A stretch of DNA of 64,000 nucleotides from Lathyrus oleraceus (taxonomy: Eukaryota; Streptophyta; Magnoliopsida; Fabales; Fabaceae): positions 136,687,148 to 136,751,147 of the forward strand of contig NC_066580.1 in NCBI RefSeq assembly GCF_024323335.1, written 5' to 3'. The position numbers were made by a program, and so were the translations under genes. Within the stretch, counting starts at the first letter, position 1. The number at the start of each line of letters is the position of its first letter. The notes under the pieces are model-generated. The model was not told where the DNA came from, ran no database searches, and saw only the letters and a program-made list of their open reading frames with translations. Shown here piece by piece: positions 57,001 through 64,000 of the stretch.

Positions 57001-57900
57001 ACTTAACAGTACTCGATGAGTCCATAAGTTGTGTATTGGGACAACAAGATGAGACTGGTAGAAAAGAGCATGCCATATATTATCTGAGCAAGAAGTTTAA
57101 TGATTGCGAGACCAGATATTCCTTACTCGAGAAGACTTATTATGCACTCGCATGGGCCACTAAGCGTCTTAGGAAGTACATGCTAACTCACACGACTTGG
57201 TTGGTATCTAAAATGGATCCCATCAAGTACATATTCGAGAAACCAGCTCTTACCGGCAGGATTGCCCAATGGTAGATGTTGTTATCAGAGTATGATATTC
57301 AATATGTTGCACAAAAGGCAATCAAAGGAAGCGTACCAGCAGACCATCTTGCCCACCAACCGTTGGAGGATTACCAACCTTTGAAGTTTGACTTCCCAGA
57401 TGAGGGCATCATGGTTGTCAAGGATGCTGAAGACTCCAAACAAGAGGAGAATCTTAAGCCAAAAGCAGGTTGGACTCTCATGTTCGAAGGCGCCTCAAAT
57501 GCAATAGGCCATGGAATTGGGGCAGTGCTGATGTCTCCCAAGAATTTCCATCTACCGTTCACTGCAAAGCTCTGCTTTACCTGCACAAATAACATGGTTG
57601 AGTATGAAGCTTGCATACTAGGGTTGGAAGTAGCTATTGAGTTGAAGATCAAGGTGCTAGAAGTATTCGGGGATTCCGCCCTAGTGATACATCAGATCAT
57701 AGGTGATTGGGAAACAAGACATGCCAACCTAATTCCATACCGGGATTACATGCTGAAGTTACTCCCAAAATTCGACAAAATCACTTTCTCTCATATTCCT
57801 CGAGAAGAGAATCAGATGGCAGATGCTTTAGCAACCTTGGCTTCCATGTACAAGTTAATATGGCCCAACCATCAGCCTCACATTGAAATTAGGTGTTTTG
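57001..57900 (+). pseudogene. Ogre-B pol: RNase H and second RNase H
   Basis: The gypsy RNase H (YLTVLDES, YALAWATKRLRKYM) is followed by TAG at 57,273, where Ogre-A has Q, and then by the second RNase H at about 57,460-57,850. In the second domain the first acidic position reads E (MFEGASN) instead of D; the others are present (MVEYEA, FGDSA, NQMADALA). The D to E change may weaken it. Confidence 0.88.
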
Positions 57901-58867
57901 ATGAACCCGCGCATTGCCTGATGACAGCAGAAGAGCCAGATGGTAAACCCTGGTTCTTTGACATCAAACGGTATCTAGAGAAGCAGGACTACCCGGAAGA
58001 CGCCTCTAGCCTTGACAAAAGGACCCTCCGGAGTCTGGCATTGAAGTTCCTCTTGAATGGGGAGGTATTGTACAAGCAGAATTATGACATGGTTTTGTTG
58101 AGGTGTGTGGACGAACACGAAGCTAATCATCTTATGAAGGACATACACGAAGGGTCCTTCGCACACACGCAAAAGGTCGATATGGGATTCCCAACAAAAT
58201 CATCACTGATAACGGGTCCAATCTCAACAACAAGACCATGGAGGAGTTATGCACAACTTTCAAGATCGAGCATCACAACTCGTCACCATATCGACCTAAG
58301 ATGAATGGGGTTGTTGAAGCTGCGAACAAAAATATCAAGAAGATCATCCAGAAGATGGTAGTCACGTATAAGGATTGGCATGAGATGCTACCTTTTGTGT
58401 TACATGGTTATCGTACGTCAGTACAAACTTCAACAGGGGCAACCCCGTACTCCTTAGTATACGGCATGGAAGCAGTTCTCCCCATAGAAGTGGAGATTCC
58501 CTCGATGAGAGTCTTGATGGAGGCTAAGTTAGATGAGGCAGAATGGGTTCAATCAAGGTTCGACGAGCTCAACCTTATCGAAGAGAAACGCTTGAAAGCG
58601 TTAGGTCACGACCAACTCTATCAGAGGCGTCTTAAGAAGGCATTCAACAAGAAAGTTCGTCCCAGGGTGTTTCAAGAGGGTGATTTGGTGCTGAAGAAAA
58701 TCTTTCCCATTCACAAGGACTCTAGGGGGAAGTGGACACCAAATTATGAAGGTCCACTTGTGGTGGTTAGAGCCTTTTCCGGAGGCGCTCTAATCTTGGA
58801 AACTATGGATGGTGATGAATTGCCACTTCCTACCAATGGTGATGCTGTTAAAAAGTACTTTGCCTAG
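57901..58867 (+). pseudogene. Ogre-B pol: integrase with internal deletion
   Basis: The integrase lead-in and the first part of the zinc region (NHLMKDIHEGSFAHT) are present. About 340 bp are then missing compared with Ogre-A 2,690-3,028. The join near 58,170-58,185 shifts the frame. Lost are the rest of the HHCC finger and the first catalytic D. The second D (58,208) and E (58,316) remain, as does the C-terminus to KKYFA at 58,867. It cannot be active. Confidence 0.92.
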
Positions 58868-58890
58868 AAAAGTGGAATGATAAAAAGCCG

Positions 58891-59079
58891 CTAAATCGAA
58901 AACCTGAAAAGGAGATTTAGGCAAAAATTGGTATCCCGGTGGATCGAAAACCCGAAAGGGCGATCCAGGCAAAAATTAGGGATAAAAAAAAAAAATTGAC
59001 CCGCTGAGTTGAAAACCCGAAAGGGCGGCTCAGGCAAAAATGGGTATCCCGGTGGATCGAAAACCCGAAAGGGCGATCC
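58891..59079 (+). other. Ogre-B post-integrase hairpins, two pairs in tandem
   Basis: Four inverted repeats start 24 bases after the integrase stop. H1 58,891-58,920 has CTAAATC/GATTTAG around CCT/AGG. H2 58,941-58,966 has GGATCG/CGATCC around CCC-GAAA-GGG. H3 59,004-59,033 has CTGAGTTG/CGGCTCAG around CCC/GGG. H4 59,054-59,079 repeats H2. Each is followed by GGCAAAAA or close. H1 and H3 are the same element with different but still pairing arms, so the pair was duplicated and then changed under pairing constraint. Confidence 0.75.
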
Positions 59080-60430
59080 AGGCAAAAGTTAGGGATTAAT
59101 TCCAAGGCAAAGAACTGTACTTTCAGGCATCTAGCATATCCTTTGAAGACAAAGAATCAATCTACCTGACTTTTCCAAAGGCGAGGTGCTCGGATTATCA
59201 AAGACATAAGGATCATAGCAGTGTGGAGACTCAATAGGAACTCAGTTTTATTGCCGCTTTGTTTCTACACACATCAATTACCTCATTAAGGAATTGCATC
59301 TTTATGTACAATCGCCCATTCAAGGGTCAAATCAATAAAAGAGAAATTTTCTCGACAAAAGTTGTGCCCAAATTATTTTGTATTTTATCTGTTTGTTTGT
59401 AAAGCACCTTTATTTTTTATAAACATCACTCTTAAGGATTTTGGAGAAAATAAAAACACACGATTGAATGAAGTGATAAAATTGCTTTTGAAATAGTAAA
59501 AGGATAAACCTCTTAGTCTCCAAGTTTGCTCTTGTTTTTCATAGAGGTGTAGGACTGTGTGCAGGCACCTATGTTCATTCCAATTGCTAATCAACACCTC
59601 TCATAGATATACTCATGGTGTAGTCAAACCGGGGCAAGTCTCTAATGCATTTCCAGCAGAAACATTAAATTATAGTTGGAGTATCGCGTGTTGAGAAGTC
59701 TGAACCCTTTAGTGGCTTGGAGCACCCCAAATATATTCCCAAAATCACCCAGTGGGGCATCAAATTTTAATCTCCATCATAACAAAAGTCCACACCGTTG
59801 GCATCATCACCAAAGCAGAAACGCCTTAACCGGGGCATATCCCATTTATCCATTTGCATACCCGCATACATCACATGCACCATGTGCATCATTTACGTAC
59901 ATCATCTCCCTACCTAAATGGGAAAATTCACCAAGAAATAATCATACCCATCATCGACATCCATATGCATAGCCTTGTACGATTTGCATTCTTATATTCA
60001 CAGTTAAATATCCCCAACAAATGCATAATTGCAATCACCTCAGGCATCCTCCCATGCATGGCATTTCCATCCAAAGTGGAACATCGTACAAAAAAATCGA
60101 ACATAAAATATAAGGATCTAAGGTCATTCATGTCTATCTTAGACATTCATCATTTCCCAAATAAAGTTATTACCCTGCGTACGCTCATGGAATTATTTCC
60201 TGGCCAGTCATTTCTCTCAACTTCGTGGTTGATAGTGATATTCCCAGCATTTTCTTTGCTACCATTGCTCCCCAAGCAGAGGTTACCATAAGAGTCTCTT
60301 GTGAGCTTCTTCCCTGCAGAGCTTCTTCAGCATATTTCCTCCAAAAGGAATCTTTTCTAAAAATATCCCCCCAACAGACATTCATTCTTTGAGATATTAC
60401 TTCATTTATCTGGAGAATCTCATTATTTTT
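59080..60430 (+). other. Ogre-B 3' UTR, first part
   Basis: About 1.35 kb without recognisable coding or repeat structure on either strand. Short open frames near 59,676-60,291 overlap each other in different frames and show no family motif. Confidence 0.6.
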
Positions 60431-60437
60431 GCTGTTT

Positions 60438-61560
60438 GAGATGCTGCTTCATCAATATGAAGAGTCTCATTCTAGTTTTTCTTTTGAGATATTGCTCTAG
60501 TATTCTCGAAGAGTCTTAGATTCAATTAAGGTATCGTTCCCTTGTTCGGAATATCTTAATTCTATCATATAAGATGTTGCTTCGACTCGATACAGAGAAT
60601 CTCATCTTTTGCTGTTGGAGATGTTGCTTCATCAATATGAAGAGTCTCATTCCAGTTTTTATTTTGAGATACCGCTCTAGTATCCTTGAAGAGTCTTAGA
60701 TTTAATTAAGGTATCATTCCCTTGTTCGGAATATCTTAATTCTATCAGATAAGATGCTGCTTCGACTCGACACAGAGAGTCTCATTTTTGCTGTTTGAGA
60801 TGCTGCTTCATCAATATGAAGAGTCTCATTCCAGTTTTTCTTTTGAGATACTGCTCTAGTATCCTCGAAGAGTCTTAGATTCAATTAAGGTACCATTCCC
60901 TTGTTAGGAATATCTTAATTCTATCAGATAAGATGCTGCTTCGACTCGATACAGAGAATCTCATTTTTGTTGTTTGAGATGCTGCTTCATCAATATGAAG
61001 AATCTCATTCCAGATTTTCTTTTGAGATACTGCTCTAGTATCCTCTAAGAGTCTTAGATTTAATTAAGGTATCATTCCCTTGTTCGGAATATCTTAATTC
61101 TATCAGATAAGATGTTGCTTCAACTCGATATAGAGAATCTCATTTTTGCTGTTTGAGATGCTGCTTCATCAATAGGAAGAGTCTCATTCCAGTTTTTCTT
61201 TTGAGATACAGCGCTAGTATCCTCGAAGAGTCTTAGATTCAATTAAGGTATCATTCCCTTGTTCGGAATATCTTAATTCTATCATATAAGATGTTGCTTC
61301 GACTCGATATAGAGAATCTCATTTTCTTTACTGGTTGAGATGCTGCTTCATCAATGTGAAGAGTCTCATTCCAGTTTTTCTAGAGATATTAATTCTATCG
61401 TATAAAATGCTACTTCGACCCGATGCAGAGAGTCCCATTTTTGCTGTTTGAGATGCTGCTTCATCTATGTGAAGAGTCTCATTCATTTATAAGAGACATT
61501 GTTCTGCTAATTCTCAGAAAGTCTTAGATACAGTTGAGGTATCATTCCATTACTTGTATA
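60438..61560 (+). repeat. Ogre-B 3' UTR tandem repeat, about 179 bp unit
   Basis: Units start near 60,438, 60,618, 60,797, 60,976, 61,155 and 61,337, with a short one at 61,449. Each contains CTTCATCAATATGAAG (arms CTTCAT/ATGAAG) inside GAGA...TCTC. A second hairpin is GATACT/AGTATC. Later units have GTGAAG, which still pairs by G-U. Confidence 0.88.
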
Positions 61561-61746
61561 TCTCGATTAGAACATCCAAGATATTGTACTGACGATTCCC
61601 AGAGAGTCTCGGCTGTTTCATTTTACCTTTCGATAACCTTTTCCTACTGTATTTCAAAGGACAAATTCGGGTCTTCTTGTATTTAATTATCCTTCACCAT
61701 GAATGTATGAAGATTGTTGTCATTCTTACTTTCTAGTTCACGGTAA

Positions 61747-61761
61747 TTAAATAGGGGCAGC
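61747..61761 (+). other. Ogre-B polypurine tract
   Basis: TTAAATAGGGGCAGC directly before LTR start TGTCATACCCC. Confidence 0.92.
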
Positions 61762-64000
61762 TGTCATACCCCAATTTTGTCCAGGTTGTTTGATGCTTTC
61801 ATTGCTGTTTATAACCTTGAAGCAATCACGACTCAATCTTTGGATTTTTTGATATCGGTGGATAATCTCAGCGACATGAGAAACTATTTATTTTTGAGGC
61901 ATTTGATTAAGTTGGTTCGTGCCTTGACCATCGTGATTTGCAACATGTCCTGTTAATCAGATGGTCATGGGGTTAATATCTCATCTAGGCCCTGGTCCTT
62001 GACTTCTTAGTTAGCTGTTTGATTCTTGGTCAAGTATTTCGAGTGCGTAATTGGATCGATATTTGTTCGATCATTTGATTTTGGGTTTAATCTTATTTTC
62101 AAGTTGCATTCATCAATCCACGACATGTATAGTCATCATTTTTCCATTAGGTCATAATAATTGCTCCGATTATTTCTCAGTTTTGTTCAAATTCAATTTC
62201 CATACCAACTTTCGAAGTTTAGAGTTGATCCGGAGGTTAGATTTGGCCTTTAAGAATAGATTTGGTTTTTTTTTCGAAATCATTTTTGCTCTTTTCCAAA
62301 TTAATTTTAGAAGCTCAAGTCGGGTTGGACGATCCAAATTGATTTTGAAAAATTGAGTTGGTTTTGGAAATTTAAATCCCGCATTTGTTTTTAGGCCCAA
62401 TTCAAATTCAATTCATTTAGATCCACTTATTTCATTTTCATAATCCATTTTGCTAAAATCAATTTCTGTAAACCAGTTATTCATTTTCGAAACTGTTATC
62501 AACACAATTCTCCATTAAACTTTGTCCAGTCTACATATCCCAGAATAATATATATGTCCAAATTAGATAGAACATAAAAAGGATAATTAAAAAGTGGGAA
62601 AGCCATGAATGCAGCCGAAAAATCTGCTAGGTGCACACCAGCAGACATAGCCAAAGCAATGTAAGGCTACGAACGATCCAAAACTCGGCATCCCAAATAA
62701 AATCCTACCGACGGCAAATGCGGAAAAAGTTCCAGCCACAGCAAACTGACACGTTAATGCCGTAACAATTTGAAACGCCACTAGCCAGGCCATCCAAGTC
62801 CAAACTGCAACACCAGGCCAACTGTGAATAATGATGTCGCGGTGACGGTGAGTTGCAGACAAGTTCAACCTACAGTAAAAGTTCAGGATCACTTGTTGTG
62901 CATCTTTTTCTCCAAACCTTGGCCAGGCCCACTGTGCAATATTGGACCTGTAAAAACCATGCGAGGTCAGCCAATTACCTGAACAAAATACACGCAATGC
63001 TTTGTTTTCATCTATGACAAGAATCACAGTCTAAGCACCCTACGACAAAACCAACATCATAAAATAACACAGTCATATTACAAAGGATTTAAAAGTTCAA
63101 CAAATTGGCTATAATGAGATTTAAGAAGAATGGCCTTAAAAACGGAACCTGGTGTCCAAGTTTTGATCATTGTGACGGATGTGAGGTTTTGGTAAACTGA
63201 AAAAGGATATCCCGTGCCCTCTAAGGGAATTGGCCTGAGGATGAAAACTGGTTTGAAATATTGCTGCAATGCAGAGGTTTCATGTTGATTCATGCTGATA
63301 GTAAACCAGCTGATGCACTTCATGAAATAACGAGGCCTCCACATTAAGATTACTGTTGAGATATACACGTCCGACGCCTAATTGAGAATGTCCTGAATCC
63401 AGGTATGAAGGTTACGCGTCCTGCATCAGACAATGATCCTAATAGCATTAACTGGAAGTTACCTACAACCGAATGAAAACACAACATAACATGATTAAGT
63501 GAATACATCCGAAATCCAAAACAAACCAGGCCGTTGCAAGTATAATATAACATACCATGTCACATGATGTTGTCAGTCTACAAGCCACCTTTACCATGCT
63601 GTGAGACTTATAGTTCTGTGGAGTACATAACCTCGTAATCATCATTTGTGTCCTGAAGTACAATGGCATCATGTTATAAACATAACCAAACGAAATACAC
63701 CACGAATTTTGGATATTGTGTTTTACTTGCTAAGGTACATAAGTGGAGCAGATGAGTGGAAAGTGTTTGTAGATTAGAAGTTTTAAGGAAAAAGAGGTTC
63801 GAAAGATGCCTGGATATAGCTGGATTGATACTAGTGTAGGAACTCATGTGTTCTTGCTGCTGATGGAAGTCGCTCATGATCTAATAGGATCTACGTGGTT
63901 TTTAAGAGTTTCCTTCCTAATTAAAGTAAACAGGGTTATGTTACTCAACTTGATCTTTCAATACACCCATAAGTAATGAGCAATAAATTATTCTAAGAAT
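61762..64000 (+). repeat. Ogre-B 3' LTR (truncated by window end)
   Basis: It aligns with 43,549 onward. After 62,635 it holds 659 bp not in the 5' LTR, then resumes alignment with 44,422 at 63,295 and runs to the window end. Confidence 0.93.
62636..63294. other. 659 bp segment present only in the Ogre-B 3' LTR
   Basis: Flanking LTR sequence is the same on both sides in the two LTRs (CTAGGTGCA before, CTGATAGTAAAC after). No terminal inverted repeats or target duplication are evident, so a deletion in the 5' LTR is as likely as an insertion here. A 146-codon minus-strand open frame overlaps it, with no recognised motif. Confidence 0.8.

Larger units (their letters stand above)
43549..64000 (+). 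mobile_element. Ogre-type Ty3/gypsy retrotransposon (Ogre-B), 3' end beyond window
   Basis: It contains a complete 5' LTR, PBS, ORF1, gag-pro, intron, pol, 3' UTR, PPT and the first 2.2 kb of the 3' LTR. Expected full length is about 24 kb, in the Ogre range. It is inserted into the Ogre-C LTR; CAGTC at 43,544-43,548 is the candidate target duplication. About ten differences in the first 250 bp of the LTRs suggest roughly 4% divergence. It is decayed: at least twelve nonsense codons, one frameshift, and a deletion in integrase. Confidence 0.93.

Noticed and set aside
59676..60291. Possible small host gene in the Ogre-B 3' UTR
   Set aside because: Overlapping frames in different phases, no conserved motif, and position between integrase and PPT of the element.
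62587..63027. 146-codon minus-strand frame in the Ogre-B 3' LTR
   Set aside because: No family motif, Trp/Phe/Cys-rich as in a chance frame, and it spans the border of the 659 bp segment.

Overview
This window looks like plant nuclear DNA made almost entirely of nested LTR retrotransposons. I found no host gene. The very large Ogre-type (Ty3/gypsy, Tat lineage) elements have LTRs of 4.7-5.9 kb, a PBS of the form TGGCGACTCTGCTGGGGA, an extra ORF before gag and an intron before RT. Together with a SIRE/Maximus-type copia element, they suggest a large-genome legume of the pea/vetch/lentil group. That assignment is inference.

Layout, left to right. Ogre-A (1-11,256) shows its intron end, RT, RNase H, archaeal/plant-type second RNase H and integrase, a 3' UTR, a PPT and a 4.7 kb 3' LTR; its 5' part lies left of the window. 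Its LTR ends directly inside an older, inverted LTR of the same superfamily (LTR-D: 11,257-12,031 and 40,330-40,589, minus). LTR-D is split by SIRE-E (12,032-40,329), a Ty1/copia element with 1.04 kb LTRs and an extra env-like ORF. SIRE-E is itself interrupted in gag by a 17.1 kb minus-strand non-autonomous Ogre relative (LARD-F, 13,234-30,366, perfect GAAGG target duplication) and in RT by an 812 bp MITE (34,044-34,855, TAA target duplication). To the right, another Ogre LTR (Ogre-C, 40,590-43,548) starts inside LTR-D and is broken by Ogre-B (43,549 to beyond 64,000). Ogre-B has a 5.6 kb 5' LTR, ORF1, gag-pro, intron, pol, 3' UTR, PPT and a 3' LTR cut by the window end.

Coding capacity is decayed everywhere except for one intact 335-codon gag-like ORF in LARD-F. 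Most nonsense codons are explicable as C-to-T or G-to-A changes, as expected for heavily methylated repeats.

The most interesting signal is structural and non-coding. Ogre-A, Ogre-B and LARD-F all carry paired hairpins just past the integrase stop (or where it would be), with compensatory base changes between copies. The LTR leaders and 3' UTRs hold further tandem arrays whose units are inverted repeats that also covary. LARD-F keeps these hairpins after losing pol and most of gag, which would fit cis-acting RNA signals used in trans. LARD-F LTRs also hold an antisense fragment recognisable as plastid acetyl-CoA carboxylase biotin carboxylase and a tRNA-like sequence. All identity figures are by-eye estimates.
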